Assembly (NCBI GenBank): GCA_026120185.1
Contig: JANUWF010001101.1
Span: 6,574,001-6,638,000 of the forward strand
Reading direction: 5' to 3'
Length of the DNA stretch: 64,000 bases
Origin: Voacanga thouarsii
Lineage: Eukaryota; Streptophyta; Magnoliopsida; Gentianales; Apocynaceae
The translations under genes were made by a program, and so were the position numbers. The notes below the pieces were generated by a model that saw only the letters and a list, made by a program, of their open reading frames with translations, made no database searches and had not been told where the DNA came from. The number at the start of each line of letters is the position of its first letter. Position 1 is the first letter of the stretch. This document shows, one piece after another, positions 12,519 through 25,400 of this stretch.

Positions 12519-13350
12519 TGGCAAACACTTTATCCTTATCGTACATTGAAGGTTTTTTAACAAATAGACCACCTTTGTTCAATGGAAGCAATTATACATT
12601 CTGAAAAAATAAAATGAAGATCTATGTTTGCTCAATCAATTTTTAGCTATGGAATCTGATTGAAAAGGAACCAAATGTGGAAATCACTTGAGGTCACCCA
12701 TGAGGGGACAAATCAAGTAAAGGAATCAAAGTTGGAACTCTTAGTTTGTGACTATGAGCTATTCATTATGAAACCAAATGAGAACATAACTGATCTATTC
12801 ACAAGATTCACGAATATTATGAATGGATTAAAAGCTTATGGAAAAGTCTATTCCCTCGGAGAGTAAAATAGAAAAATACTTGATACCTTATCAAAAAGCT
12901 AGCAGCCTAAGACCTTATGTGGAAGAATCTAAGGACTTGAAAGTCCTACCATCCGAAGAATTAATTGGATCTCTCTTAACGCATGAAATGAAACTTAAAA
13001 GGTTTCGAGAACATGATGATGATGATAAAAGAAAACAAGGAACTACTTTAAAAGCTGCAAATAATGAAGCTATTAGTGAATAATCTGAAAGTGATTGTGG
13101 CACTAATTTAGACAATGAAGAATTGGCCATGGTTGCTAGAAAATTAAAAAAAGATATTCAGAAAAGGCAACTTCAGCAAATGCAAGAAATTTGTCAAAAA
13201 GAAAAGACAAACTTTGTCTTTCAAACCTCAGTACTACGAATGCAAGAGTACGGAGCATTTTATTACTGATTGCCTAATAGCTAAAGAAAGAGAGGCTAAG
13301 CATAACAAAAAGAAAAGAAAGGACATGAAGACAAAGAAAGGAAAATGACT
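12519..13350 (+). pseudogene. Copia gag (UBN2-type) with CCHC zinc knuckle, E3
   Basis: The frame opens MANTLSLSYIEGFLTNRPPL at 12519, continues FNGSNYTF.KNKMKIYVCSI and LIEKEPNVEIT, then FTRFTNIMNGLKAYGKVYSL (12783-12862). A frameshift is needed to continue with LPSEELIGSLLTHEMKLK (12951-13010). Near 13225 another frame gives the zinc knuckle YYECKSTEHFITDCL (CX2C-X4H-X4C-like spacing, with the second Cys replaced in part) followed by a lysine-rich tail. This is the ordinary nucleocapsid gag of SIRE-type copia elements, broken by stops near 12601, 12644 and 12866. Confidence 0.8.
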
Positions 13351-13390
13351 AGTTAGGACTTGGGATCAAGATGGATCTGAGACCGAAGAA

Positions 13391-14053
13391 ATGTGTGAAT
13401 TTGAAACTGAAATAGCCAACATATGCTTCATGGTTATGGAAGAAAAGGAAAATCCCACTTCTTCCAACTCAGTATCTAAATTACACGTTTCTTCTTATGA
13501 AAATTCTAATGATACAAATGAGCATCTTTTTGACATGTTTTATAACCTCAAAAAGCTGTCTAAAAGAAACAAGAAAATGAAAATGAAAATTAATTCCTTA
13601 TTAGATGACAATGCTAAGCTGTTAAATGAGAACAAAGCTTTACTTGATTCCATTATGTGCTTAAATGTTGAAAATGATATTATCCTAACTTCTTTGCATT
13701 GTATGTTACTTGAGAACAAATGTTTATGTGACAAAATACTCTCCCTTGAAATCATACTTAGTGACTTTAATGACATGAAAAAGAAAGTTGATTATCTTAC
13801 TACATGCATTGAGAAGTTCACAAATAGCAAAAACAATCTAGAAAAATTACTTAGTACACAACGTGTGGCTGGAAACAGAAATGGTCTCAGTTATAGGTAT
13901 GCGAACACAGCTGAAAATTACAAATTTCATTTTGTGAAAGCTAACTACTCAAATGTAAATCATATATGTTGTACTTATCATGGCAAATATAGACATAATG
14001 CATCTAGGTGTCACGTTAGGAAAAGAGTCAAATTGGGAATGAAAACAGTTTGA
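13391..14053 (+). CDS. Coiled-coil and second zinc-finger segment of the E3 gag-pol polyprotein
   Basis: An open stretch of 220 codons lies between the gag zinc knuckle and the protease. It is acidic at the start (EFETEIANICFMVMEEKE). It then forms long leucine and lysine heptads (KKMKMKINSLLDDNAKLLNE, then SLEIILSDFNDMKKKVDYL) predicted by eye to be a coiled coil. It ends with CTYHGKYRHNASRCHVRK, a zinc-finger-like Cys/His cluster. The same arrangement is usual in SIRE/Maximus elements. It is part of the polyprotein rather than a separate gene; the Met at 13391 is probably internal. Confidence 0.7.
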   Translation: MCEFETEIANICFMVMEEKENPTSSNSVSKLHVSSYENSNDTNEHLFDMFYNLKKLSKRNKKMKMKINSLLDDNAKLLNENKALLDSIMCLNVENDIILTSLHCMLLENKCLCDKILSLEIILSDFNDMKKKVDYLTTCIEKFTNSKNNLEKLLSTQRVAGNRNGLSYRYANTAENYKFHFVKANYSNVNHICCTYHGKYRHNASRCHVRKRVKLGMKTV

Positions 14054-14173
14054 AGAGTTAAAAGAACCATCACTAACCCCTATAGACCTAAAAAAATATA
14101 GGTACCAAAAGTCACTCTACCTTCCTATGTATAGGTACATTTGCTATAAAAGATGAGCTCCACAAAATGATTC

Positions 14174-14700
14174 TTGGACAGCAGATGCTCTAGACATATG
14201 ACAGGTAATGCAGCACTTTTGGAAAATATTCAAACCACAAATGATGGGTTTGTCATATTTGGAGATAAAAGGATGGGAAAGATACTCAGAATAGGTAATA
14301 TTTGTAAGGGATCTTCTACTATTATCAAACAAGTATTGTTAATTGATGAATTAAAATACAACTTGTTTAGCATTAACCAATTGTGTGACAATGGCTGCAA
14401 AATTATTTTTGAAAAGGATTCTTGCAATATTATGAATAGCTTCAGTAATGAAACAATTTTTGTTGCCAAACGGAGTGAATATGTTTATATACTTTATCTT
14501 GATGATCTTACTGAGTATGATATAAGATATCTTTCCGTAAATGATGATGATGGCTACCTTTAGCATAGAAGGTTATGCCATGTGTCTATTGATTTGCTAA
14601 ATAGATTACCTACAAAAAAGCTTGTTAGAAGATTGCCCCAAAAGAAGTTTGACAAAAATCGATTGTGCGATACATGCCAATTTGGAAAATAAACCAAAAC
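14174..14700 (+). pseudogene. Copia aspartic protease and GAG-pre-integrase, E3
   Basis: The protease signature appears as DSRCSRHMTGN, where the usual DSGCSRHMTG has lost its active-site Gly to Arg. It continues GFVIFGDKRMGKILRIGNIC and ELKYNLFSINQLCDNGCKII, all canonical copia wording. After a stop at 14561 the pre-integrase zinc region is readable (HRRLCHVSIDLLNRL, then CDTCQFGK, with a stop after it). The 129-codon open piece is 14174-14563. The DSG to DSR change should inactivate cleavage of the polyprotein. Confidence 0.88.
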
Positions 14701-14772
14701 TTATTTTAAACCAAAAAAAATTATTTCAATATCAAAACCTCTTGAACTTGTAATATAGATTTATTTGAACCA

Positions 14773-15600
14773 ATGAGGACTACTAGTCTTGGTGGTAAGA
14801 GATTTGCTTATGCACTAGTAGATAATTTTTCAAGATTCACTTGGACCTTATTTCTTACACAAAAAGATGAGGCATTCTTCGAATTTTTTAAAGCTGCTCA
14901 AACGTGTTCAAAATTCCCTTGGGTGCAAATTGATATTAGAAGTGACAATGGTAGAGTATTTTGTAACCATAAGTTTACAAATTTTTGTGATGAGAGTGAT
15001 GTTTCTCGCAACTTTTCATCAACAAAAACCTCTCAACAAAATGGTGTAGTTGAAAGGAAAAATAGAACTTTGTAAGAAATGACAAGATAAATGCTTTGTG
15101 AAAACTCCCTTCTAAAATATTTTGAGTTGAAGTTGTGAATACAACTTGCTACATTGTTAACTGTGTTATGCTAAGGCCATTTTTAAGAAAAATACCCTTT
15201 GAACTTATATTTGAAAAATTCCATCTATTTCTTATTTCAAAGTTTTTGGCTGCAAATGTTTTGTTCTCAACACTCGAGATAATCTTAAAAAATTTGATAG
15301 CAAATTGAATGAGGCTATATTTCTTGGATACTCCTCCAACAAAAAGACATAAAGAGTGTACAAAATAAGAATTCTATGTGTGAAAGAATTCGTACATGTT
15401 ATATTTGATGAATCTAACATATAAGTCTCTAGAAAAGATGATGGTGATGTATAAACTGCAAAGGAAAAAGACAGTGAATAGCACAAAGCTTTACTACTTG
15501 ACACCTATGCTAAAGAAGAGGAATTGGAAGAATAGCAAGTTGAAGAAAGTAAGTACAGCACTAAAGAGCACACTGATCAAAGCCTACTAAAAGATTGAAA
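14773..15600 (+). pseudogene. Copia integrase core and tail, E3
   Basis: 14773-15075 reads MRTTSLGGKRFAYALVDNFS (first Asp), then IDIRSDNGRVFCNHKF (second Asp), then SSTKTSQQNGVVERKNRTL (the Glu, in the QNGVVERKNRTL signature), ending in a stop where the family continues with Q. The C-terminal part (EVVNTTCYIVNCVMLRPFLR near 15140, then FKVFGCKCFVLNTRDN in a shifted frame) is broken. The DDE residues are present. The spacer to RT at 15396-15590 has no clear frame. Confidence 0.88.
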
Positions 15601-15639
15601 GTACAAAATTGGATATCCAAAAGAGCAAATTATTGGTGA

Positions 15640-17233
15640 TCCCAGTTGTGGAGTCAAAACAAGACGGTACTTTATTGATAATTTTGCCTTACTTTCAAGT
15701 ATTAAACCTAATTGCATTGATATAGCTTTGCGTGATGATTTTTGGATTCTAGCCATGCAAGAAAAATTGAATCAATTCGAAAGAAATTAAGTTTGAAAGC
15801 TTATTCCTAGATCACTTGATCATCCTGTGATTGGTACAAGTGGGTTTTCAGAAACAAACTTGATGAGTATGGTGTAGTTATTAGAAACAAAGCTAGACTT
15901 ATTGCCTAAGGATTCAATCAAAAAGTGGGCATTGATTATGACGAGACTTTTGCTCTCTTGCTCGATTAGAATCTATTAGAATATTGCTTACTTTTGCATC
16001 TTTCAAAGATTTCATACTCTATCAAATGGATGTTAAAAATACTTTTTTAAATTGTTTTATTAAAGAGAAAGTGTATGTGGAGCAACTCCCTGATTTTATT
16101 CATGAACATTTTCCAAATCATATCTTTAGACTTTTCAAAACTCTTTATGGTTTAAAATAAATTCTATGCACTTAGTATGAAAGGCTTAGTGGCTTTTTTC
16201 TTTCAAAAGGTTTTTTAAGAGGTATGATTGATACTACATTGTTCATTAAATCTAAAAATTCTAATAACCTTTTAATTGCTCAAATATATGTTGATGACAT
16301 TATCTTTGGAGCTACTAATGATTCTTTATGCAATAAATTTACAAAGACTATGTAGCAAGAATTTGAGATGAGTATAATGGGGGAACATATCCTCTTCCTC
16401 GTGTTACAAATCAAGTAAACCAAGGATGAGATCTTCTTAAATCAAGCTAAGTATGCTAAGGAATTGCTCAAAAAGTTTGGAATAAATGAAGCTAAAGAAA
16501 TCAGTACACCTATGAGCACATCATTAAAGTTTGACAAAGATGAAAAGGGTAAGAAACTGGATGAATCAAAGTATAGAGGTATGATTAGAAGTTTTCTACT
16601 TCTCACTGCTAGTCGACCTAAAATCATGTTCTCGGTTTGCCTTTGTGCAAGATTCAATCATGTCCTAAAGAATCCCACTTATATGCTGTAAAACGTATCC
16701 TTAGGTACTTGGTTGGAACATATGATTATGGTCTATGGTATCCACGAACTAACTCTTTTCATCTTATACGACATACGAATGCAGATTATGCAGACTGTAA
16801 AGTTGGAAGAAAGAGTATTAGTGGACATTGTCAATTTTTCAGACATTCTCTAGTCTCTTAGTACAGCAAGAAGCAAGCCTGTGTTTCACTCTCGACAACC
16901 AAAAAAGAATGCATAGCAGCAGGAAGTTGTTGTGCACAAATCTTATGGATGAAAAATACTTTACTTGATTTTGGTCTTAATTTTAACCATGTGCCTATTC
17001 TGTGTGATAACACTAGTGCAATAAATTTAACTAAAAATCCTATTCAACACTCTAGAACTAAGCACATTCAAATTAAACATCATTTTATCAGAGACCATGT
17101 GCTTAAGGATAATATTTGTATCAGATATATTTCTACTGATGATCAACTTGTAGATATATTCACTAAACCACTAACTGAAGAAAGGTTTAATCATCTAAAG
17201 AGAGGTTTGGGAATTACCAGATTATGTAACTAA
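15640..17233 (+). pseudogene. Copia reverse transcriptase and RNase H, E3
   Basis: RT pieces in shifting frames read IDIALRDDFWILAMQEKLNQ, then the conserved box IA*GFNQKVGIDYDET (a stop where Gln is usual), then the catalytic IYVDDIIFGATN near 16290, then AKEISTPMSTSLKFD (16464 on). RNase H follows: LLTASRPKIMFSVCLCARF, AVKRILRYLVGTYDYGLWYP (16637-16861), then DNTSAINLTKNPIQHSRTKH and ending YISTDDQLVDIFTKPLTEER (16949-17233, stop at 17231). The last open piece, 94 codons, is complete to the normal end of pol. YVDD is intact, but at least eight stops or frameshifts separate the parts. Confidence 0.9.
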
Positions 17234-17769
17234 CAATTCTGCCATAGATTGGTTGTTTATTCTTGTAGAATTCTTGAAGATTTTCTGACTTTGTATGGAG
17301 ATTTTGGATGCAATACTTGGATAACGTGAATCCAAAATCCCCTCACTTAAACCATATCTCTAGTCAAAATTCAATAAGCCTTTTAGACTGTATTTTAAGT
17401 CAAAAGTCACAGTATCTTTTGACCACGTGTGACACACCTTTTGGATAGGAAAATCGGATGGACAATCTGTGTCCAAATGTTTAAATCTTTTAAATTCTAA
17501 ATATTCATGCCTTTTTTATTCCAATCACAACACTCCTATCTTCTTATCAGAATATCTTTACATATTTTTAAAAATCATCCTTTTCCAATATACTTAATTG
17601 TACTTATATTCTTCAATACCTCGTAAACCCCAAAAAGAATTCAAATTTATTTGAATCTTTTTCTCATTTCAAAAATAAAAAAAAGCTATCATTTTTTTTT
17701 AACACTTTCCTCTGGCCTTCGTTCTCTCACCAAAAATCAAAAAAATCAATTCATTCAATCCTGTTCGCT

Positions 17770-19402
17770 ATGGGTAAAACTTCGAAACCTAACAAAGGGG
17801 TTGAGCCAATAACGAAGGAGATCAAGAAACGTAAAACAGTGAGAAAGGAATCATTTGCTGCCAGATGGATATCTGCGAAAAAGAAGGAAAAAGGAATTGT
17901 CATCAATGAACCAACTCTTCAAACTGCATCATCAAAACAACCTCCAGAAGAGGAAAGCTCGGACACTCAAGTACCTCGATTTCTCAACTCAAAAAGTGAG
18001 TTTGAGCATAATATTGGGTATCTAGAAATAAGACCATTACTTTGGGCTATCGGGTTGATACTGAGGCATTTTTAAATTATGTGTGCATTTTGGGTTTGTT
18101 TGAATCAGTTGGCTGGGGGTCTTTATTATCTGTGAATGAAAAACTATACACTACACTGGTTTAGGAATTCTATGCGAATCTGAGAAAGGGACGACATGAG
18201 AAAACAATGAACGGATTTATTGTGCAGTAGTATACATCTAAAGTTGGAGAAGTGAACTTCGAGTTTGACCGCCGTATATTAAACAGAATTTTTTATGTCA
18301 GAGATGGTGGATTACAATTTTTTGAAATGAACAAGCTACCTGAAAATTCTAACCTTTTTGAATTGAGTTGATTTGAGATGAAATTTACTAGTTCCAAGAG
18401 TTTTAGAAATTCAAGTGAATGAAATGCCAAATGGTTAAATGAAATGGAAAGATTGCTACATCACAGGGTCTCAACTATGGTATACCTAGTTTTGGCCACA
18501 AGACCTCTATGAGTATTTTGAAAATGATGTTGATGTTGGCTCTGTTAGAAGGAAAACAAATTAATTTTGGGTTTCTAGCTGTGAAATTGATGACTCAATT
18601 CTAGAACATATCAAACAAAGCATTACCTTTTGGAAACCTTCTCACCAAGCTATTCAAATATTTCAATGTTGATTTGAGTGTAGTTGCCCCTGAGCATTGC
18701 AATGTAAACATCTGCAATAGAGATTCATTTGAAAAAATGGGAGTACAGTCAAGTGAATAATCAATGGATATTAATTAGAAAGGCCACTGAAGAAGAGAAT
18801 GAAAAATTGGTGAAGGCCAAGACTGAAGGAAAATTTGCTATATTAGGATGAACAAAAAGAAAATTTTAGACTAAAATTCAAGGGAAAACATCAAGTAGAA
18901 GGAAGCAGAAAACTCAGAAAAGTGGAATAACTTAGAGTATTTTGGATGCTATAAATCTACTATCTACCAAGCTAGATAGTTTGAGTGCAGAAGTCAAAGG
19001 TGAACTGAAAAATTTGAAAAATAGACTGCCAAATGTGGAGGAAAGCAATATGTAGCTGCAGGCGATTCAACTAAAAAAGTTTCTCCACCTGAGCCAGAGC
19101 CTGAACCTATCATTCCTTCAACATAGGAAGAAACTGATGTTCAGCCAGAGGAGGAGACTGAGAAAAAGAACAAGAAAGAGACTGATATTGCTAATGTCCT
19201 ATCTCTGCACACCAAAGAGCCAACAACTGCTGCACCAACTATTGACAAGGAAGTTCCCAAGTAAGACAAACCAACTGCATTTGGTAGCTTATCTGTCCAA
19301 AAGTAGAAGCACGTCGTGGTAAAAAGGAAATCTAGCAGACTTATTGGACAGCACAAAAAGACTAGTAAAGGTGATAAGCCTAATACCGTGATCATTCCTT
19401 GA
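17770..19402 (+). pseudogene. ORF3 after pol in E3, with a plant-transposon-protein-like domain
   Basis: The ORF starts MGKTSKPNKGVEPITKEIKK (basic, disordered). After a frameshift near 18040 it reads LNYVCILGLFESVGWGSLLS, then EFYANLRKGRHEKTMNGFIV, then GEVNFEFDRRILNRIFYVRD. The GW...EFYANL...V pattern is that of the 'putative plant transposon protein' family (PF20167 type) found in many plant retroelement ORFs. The C-terminal part is acidic and Pro/Glu-rich (SPPEPEPEPIIPS, EETDVQPEEETEKKNKKE). SIRE elements are known for an env-like ORF in this place; no signal peptide or clear membrane segment was seen, so 'env' is not supported. Several stops break it. A similar EFYAN motif occurs in E6. 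Confidence 0.6.
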
Positions 19403-20355
19403 GCCATGGTATACCTATCGGGACGAACGCTGGCTGAAGAATTTCTCTATTGGACTGCTATCATTTCGTCTTCCTGAATAATTTTGTTTTGGACCGATAA
19501 TACTGCTGATATTTTGTTTGTTTTGATTACTTCTGTTTTGATTGTCTGCTTGACTACTAATATAGGATTGCTCCTGTTACCCTTTTCTCTGTTGCTTATG
19601 TTTATTTTTTTTTGTTAATGACAAAAGGGGGAGAAGTATTTTGTGATGGTTGATAGTTGATATATCTGTGATATTATTTTTTTTGTTAGTTTATCTTGAT
19701 CTATCTTGTGATATTTGTGATGATTGATAGTTTATGGTGATGGTTTGTTAATGCCTTGATTATTGGCTTCTGAGTATTTGATGCTATTTTTAGATCCTCA
19801 CAACACAGGGGGAGTTTTGTTTTAATTCCAATATCCCAGTCCAAAAATGCTTTTACAACAGTTATTATTATTATTTTGCTTTGTTTTAACCTGTTTGGAT
19901 GCACTTTTTGGAAGTTCAAAATCTCAAATCCTAGTTTACTTTCTAATGCACTCCAACATTAGCATCTTTTTATCTACTACTTATATGTGCATATATCGGA
20001 GGAGCATTGTTTTATATGTCCTATCTTTTACACCTCCACATGTATATTCTTATATACTTAAGTTTTACATTCTTTTGTGAGTAATCATTGTTTGACTATT
20101 TTCTTGTGAAATAGTGCTTTATAAGGAAGGAAGGAAGGAGGATAGGGAGGTTGGTAGGGCCATGGGCTCATTGAGCTTTGTTTATGAGACTATATTTGAA
20201 TTTTCTTATTTTAAACTCATAAACACTCTTAAGTCTTATGATGAGAGAATGTATTTCAATTAAATATAACCTTCTATATCTCTCAGTCTCACAAGCTTAT
20301 ATTATTTTTCTTATTACAATCCATCAAGTTTGTCATCACTCAAAAAGGGAAAGAT
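19403..20355 (+). other. Non-coding region between ORF3 and 3' LTR of E3
   Basis: It is AT-rich, with two short polypurine tracts: ACAAAAGGGGGAGAAG near 19622 and CACAGGGGGAG near 19806. The terminal tract AAAAAGGGAAAGAT (20342-20355) abuts the 3' LTR and serves as the plus-strand primer. A purine patch, GGAAGGAAGGAAGGAGG, is at about 20125. No gene is seen; ORFs such as 19847-20080 have no recognisable features. Confidence 0.6.
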
Positions 20356-21561
20356 TGTTAGCCTAAAGGGCATTCTGCTGTATTTTGATTTATGATAACT
20401 ATTGATGTTGACTGACATGTGTATTTATATATAATATGATTTTTGGATATGATATGTTTGACCTTAATTTTTTAAAGTCTTGAAAATAGGATTGCTAAGA
20501 AACTCAAGATCGATGGAGTTTAAAAAGGATGATCAAATGAATATCCAAGGTTTTTCTTTTAATCTAGTTTTCACAAAAACTTGGATGAGTAGTTTTGGAC
20601 GGACCTTTAAATCCAAAACACACATCTAATGATCTGTAGCATTTTAAAATATATCTCTGAGCATATAGTGTTGCTTTGGACACACCTTTTGAACATACAT
20701 TTTTTCAATCAGTGAATCTAAAATTTTGAAAAATCTGACAGCAAAAAATACCAATTACTAGCCATTGGCATTTTACTTTTTGCCCCTATAAAAGCCCTTT
20801 AAACACGATTTTCAGTAAGGGATTTGTGCTAACACTTTCAAAAACACTCTAAGACTTTAAAACAAGAATCCCTCATCTACATTGTGCTTCAAAGTGAGAT
20901 TTATTGTTCTAAAGGTAAAAAGGTACAGGTGCTGAGATAGTTTAAAATCTACCCAATCTGTGAGCTATTTCTATCCTTCTCTTAAATTTGATCATATTAA
21001 AGTTTGAAAAGTAAAACCCAGTTGGAGTGACCCTTAATTGTTTGAGTTTAAAGAGGTTTGGTGTAAAACCAAATGTGGTGATCCTCTTGTGTAAAATTGG
21101 TATTGCCTACTACCATTGATTTGGGAAAAAAATTTTAGTAGTTGTGTTGAAATTCTTAAGTGTGTGCTTAAGGTAGTGGATACTGATTATTTAAGGATCG
21201 AACCACTATAAATTGTTGAGTCTATTCTCTTGCATTTACTATGATATTTATACCTGCATTTTTTCTGTTCATCTAACTTGAAAGTATTACACTCTTCCTT
21301 GTATTCATTAATTTGATGAAAGACTTTTATGTAGTTGAGTGAAACGATTATTGTTGCTTTATCTACCCATCTTAAATATAAATCTTATTTCCATCATTTA
21401 GTGGAGTTTTGAATGTTCTTTAGCAGCACATTCAAAACTACATGAACAATCTATTTTTGGCACACCCATTCTATTAGTTCTCATTTTAAGATTTTTAGAA
21501 GATCTTTAAAATTTGCATTTGTTTGCCATAAACCTTATTCACCGTCCTCTAAGGCTAATCA
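20356..21561 (+). repeat. E3 3' LTR
   Basis: TGTTAGCCTAAAGGGCATTC to GGCTAATCA, matching 11119-12454 along its length with many substitutions and some indels. The flanking TCCCC at 21562-21566 completes the target-site duplication. Confidence 0.92.
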
Positions 21562-22467
21562 TCCCCTATCTTCTCCTTATTTTATGTAGGATGAAAAAGT
21601 TGAGATTAGATAAGGATTCGGGGAGAAAAATGACTAAAAGAGCTAAAATAAAGTGCTACGACGCCGAGCCCGTCGTATTATACGCAGTCGTGCAACTTCG
21701 GAATTTTAGAAATCAATATTCTGGGAGTCGAGAGCACCATGCCCCTTACCTTGCATGTTGTCATGCATCTCTAGGATGTAGAAAAAGTAGAACATTTGGT
21801 GCTCTACGGTGCCGTGTCATTCATCGTGCACGTCACCGTGCATTATTCCAGCACATGGCAACAGTTAATCCCATGACGTCATTTAAAGCCAGAATTAGAG
21901 GATCAAAGTATATATAGCACCATGCAGGCCATATTCCATAGTGCTGTGGAATATCACAGATTACCTATGTTTTGCAGAATTTTAGAGATTCGAGAAGGAA
22001 CCTATAAATACCCTTTTTTCTGACAGTCTAAGAGAGAGCTACCCACGAAAACCATTTGAGAGACCCTTTAGAACATAAGGAACAGAGAGAAGATTGAGGA
22101 AGATTTGAGGAAGAATGAGCAGATCCAAAAGAAGATTACAAAGTAAAAGAGAAATATTCTCTATGAGTTTTCCCTTTCTCCCTCTGTGATTTGATTTTAT
22201 GGTTGTGGGATTTATTTGATTTGACTTATAATTAAAGGTTGTACCCTAATTTACTCTTGTTTTAGATATTTATATGATTAATTAATATCTATTTTAAGCA
22301 ATTTATCACTTGGGTTTGATTGATTAAATTAGTTGATTGAGTAATTCTCTTATGTTGAACTTGAGAAAGGATTCATGAGATAGGCTTCCTTTTATGTTAA
22401 TTCAATAAATTTATTTTCCCTTGATGAACTTGAGAAAGGATTTTGGAGATGTAGAACTTGGTGATAG
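21562..22467 (+). repeat. E2 3' LTR, second piece
   Basis: Sequence resumes the Athila-like LTR exactly where E3 split it (GTAGGATGAAAAAGTTGAG, compare 3942). It carries the TATAAATA box at 22003-22010 and the GC-rich patch ACGACGCCGAGCCCGTCG at 21659-21676. It ends at GATAG (22463-22467), the target duplication of the next insertion. Confidence 0.9.
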
Positions 22468-25400
22468 TGATGCTTTGAAATAAAAAAAGAAGGCCATGCA
22501 CGTGAAGATTTAAAGGGGAAGCAAAACACAGCCAAGCAACGAAGAACAAGAAAAAAAAAAACCGCAGCAGTAGTTCCAGATCGGAGCCGGTGCCGGTTCT
22601 GAGCCTCAGCTGGCGCCAGTCCCGGCTTGACCGGACTTTGAGAGGAAAAAAAAAATTACCTCTTCTTGTTCTCAAAATTGGCTAGACCGAAATGTGTGGA
22701 ATTGGGGTAGGTGCGCTGGTGGAAACCTCTGGTGTGATTCCTGTAAGCTTCCTACTACGTCTGTGCATGTATATGAACGCCAAATTCCCTCTCGATTTTT
22801 CAGTATATGGCCTGCCTAATCCACGTTTGGTGAACAACTCACAAGACTAAGGGATTTTTCAGAGAGAAAAGAGGGCTGTCTCCTTTTCCTTCTTTTCTAA
22901 GAAGAAGAAAATAACGTACGTCTTTTATTCTCCTGTTTAATCTAAATAAAACCTTAGGTTAAACTGGGCTTTTAATTTGGCCCATTGGACTCTTAGTTTA
23001 GTCTTTTGAACCAAATTAATTATTCTAATTAGAACCAAATAAATGGCCCAATAAATAATTAATTTTTCAGCCCCAATAAACTAGTCCAATGAACAAGACT
23101 AGATTAGTTTAGTCTCAGGTCAATATTTAATTATTCAAACTGGGCTAAAATCCTGAACAATTAATTAATCCACCAAACTAATTTAATTAATTCTCTCTCT
23201 CTGTGGACCTTAATTTTATTCTAACTCAATAATTAAATTAGACTACTTAAATAAAATAAATTTTATTTAATTTAATTTAAGACCAATTCCTTAACCTGTA
23301 TATAGTTAGGACTTACGGTCTATACTGGGGACCAAAAGACACACCGTCTTAGCTACTAAAATGATCAAAATACCCTTATCATATAAATAGTTGTATTTTT
23401 GCATTTTAAATATTTCCTAATATCACTATAAGAAAATACTGACCTTAAGAACAATGCCGCGTTAGCAAAGTCTCCGATCTACAGGTGAATGACTAAAATA
23501 CCCCTCTATACACCTGTGCATTAGAGAGGGAGAAATGTACTAATACCTTTCTAAATAACATCTACCATCCTTAGACTTTTAGTCCAATGATCCACGACTT
23601 CCTAGATTATTTTTGCTTTCCAAGGGAGCTACCCTAAAACAAACATCCAAGCCATGTTTCCCAGGGCCTTGGATATTTAGATTATTCAGACAACCACAAG
23701 GGCAATATAGTATAGAAACTATCTTATACAAGTCTGTCTTAACTAACTAGTCACACATACCCAACGTGCAAGTATACTGGTCCTACGATAGAACCTTAAC
23801 TAAAGCATATCAAAGTACATGCTTCCAGCTTTGTCAAACCACCAACTCATACTCAAGTCGTAGAGTACTAGTCCACACTGTAGCAGTAGTAGTCTAAGTT
23901 TCTACCATATAGTACTTTAAGAAACCACTACTACAGGTCTTGTTCTACGTATTCGAAATACGTTTATGTCATGGAGTGAGCGGATTACTCACTGGCTAAA
24001 GGTAAGCCATTCCCCATTTGAAATTCATAACATAATAACCTAGATATGATGAGATTCCTATTCTCATCAATCAGTTAAGAATAAACGTTTATATGTTAAG
24101 TAACCCGTGATCCATACCTTACTATGAAAGATCACTATTCACATTGACCACTTACTTAAACACAATGGGTCTTTTCCAAACGTAATTATGCACAAATAAA
24201 ATGTAAATCACAAACAATTTTTAAGAATAAATTCTTTTATTAAAACATTCGATGTTTACATCAAAAACTTAGTCTAAGAAGGCATATTTCCCAACAGCAC
24301 GCAGCGAATAAAACCCAAGATTAACACTGCACAGTAACGGAAGGAAAAAAAAAATGAATACCTCTTCTGGACGTTGCTTTGTTTAGCCATGAGGAAGATG
24401 ATGGAATGACGGTCACATCTCCCTCACTCGTTAAAACTTTCGATTAATGATTCACCAATTTCCTACTTCTCTGTGGCATGTACACAAAACCCTTTGGTTC
24501 TCAGAATATTTTACCGCCCAATATCTGTTGGTGAAATAACTTAGACGAAGAATGACTCTTCTTAATCCTTTGCTATTGATTAGCAAAAACAAGAAGATGA
24601 AAAGAAGAAAGGAAAACCGAACGAGAGAGAGAGCTTGGTTGAGGAAAAAAAACTCTCTGTTGTTTTTTCGTGTGTCTATAGTGAACAGGATACCCCTACA
24701 ACATACGACTATTCACTATATCAAATAACTAAAATACCGAGATTTTGATATTTCAAAACTCCCAGATGCTATCAACAGAGGAAATTTGGCTAAATCTTAA
24801 TTTTTCTATTATGTGAATCAGAATAACCCTTTAGTTCAGACTATTATACCAAAATTAATTTGTTATTTTTCCTGTACCCAATGAGCCTAAAATAATAATT
24901 ATTAATTATTTATTTTCTGTGCCTATTAAAATAACTTAATAAATAATTAATGAGCCCAAATGAACTAAAATAATTATTTAAGCCTTTTATTAACTAATTT
25001 AAGTCCAGATTAATTTTTTTAATTATTCAATCTGGGCTTAGACCTTGAATAATTTATTAACCAATTAAACTAGATAATAAAATTAATTTCTCTCATTCTT
25101 TTATTTTATTCTAGTCTAAAAATAATTTAGACTTCCTGAATAAAATAAAATCATTTTTTTAATTGCAACCATTTTCTCGACCTAAAATAATTAGGACTTA
25201 CGGGTTATTCTGAAGACCAAAAAGACATATCGTCTTGACTATTAAAATGACTAAAATACCCTTACTATATAAATAGCTGTATTATATATTTTAAATATTT
25301 TCTAATATCACCATAATAAAAAATTGGTAACTAAAATATCCCTCTACACACTGCCGCGCATTTAGAGAGGAAAGGGTGTAATAATACATCTCTAAAAGAC

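Larger units (their letters stand above)
11119..21561 (+). mobile_element. SIRE-like Ty1/copia retrotransposon E3, full length, defective
   Basis: It starts TGTTAGCC, ends CTAATCA and is flanked by the 5-bp duplication TCCCC. Length is about 10.4 kb. In order it holds a 5' LTR (1336 bp), an initiator-Met primer site, gag with zinc knuckle, a coiled-coil spacer, protease, integrase, RT, RNase H, a long region with an extra ORF after pol (ORF3, as in SIRE/Maximus elements), a polypurine tract and a 3' LTR (1206 bp). It sits in the E2 3' LTR; the uninterrupted equivalent is at about 3913-3930. The two LTRs differ by many substitutions and indels, and every coding domain has stops or frameshifts, so the insertion is old and inactive. 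Confidence 0.92.

Noticed and set aside
17770..19402. Envelope gene in E3
   Set aside because: SIRE elements are described as having an env-like ORF, but no signal peptide, membrane segment or fusion motif was visible; the EFYAN-domain reading fits better.
22397..22675. 92-codon minus-strand ORF spanning an insertion joint
   Set aside because: It crosses the junction between the E2 LTR and copia module A at 22468, so it cannot be an ancestral gene.
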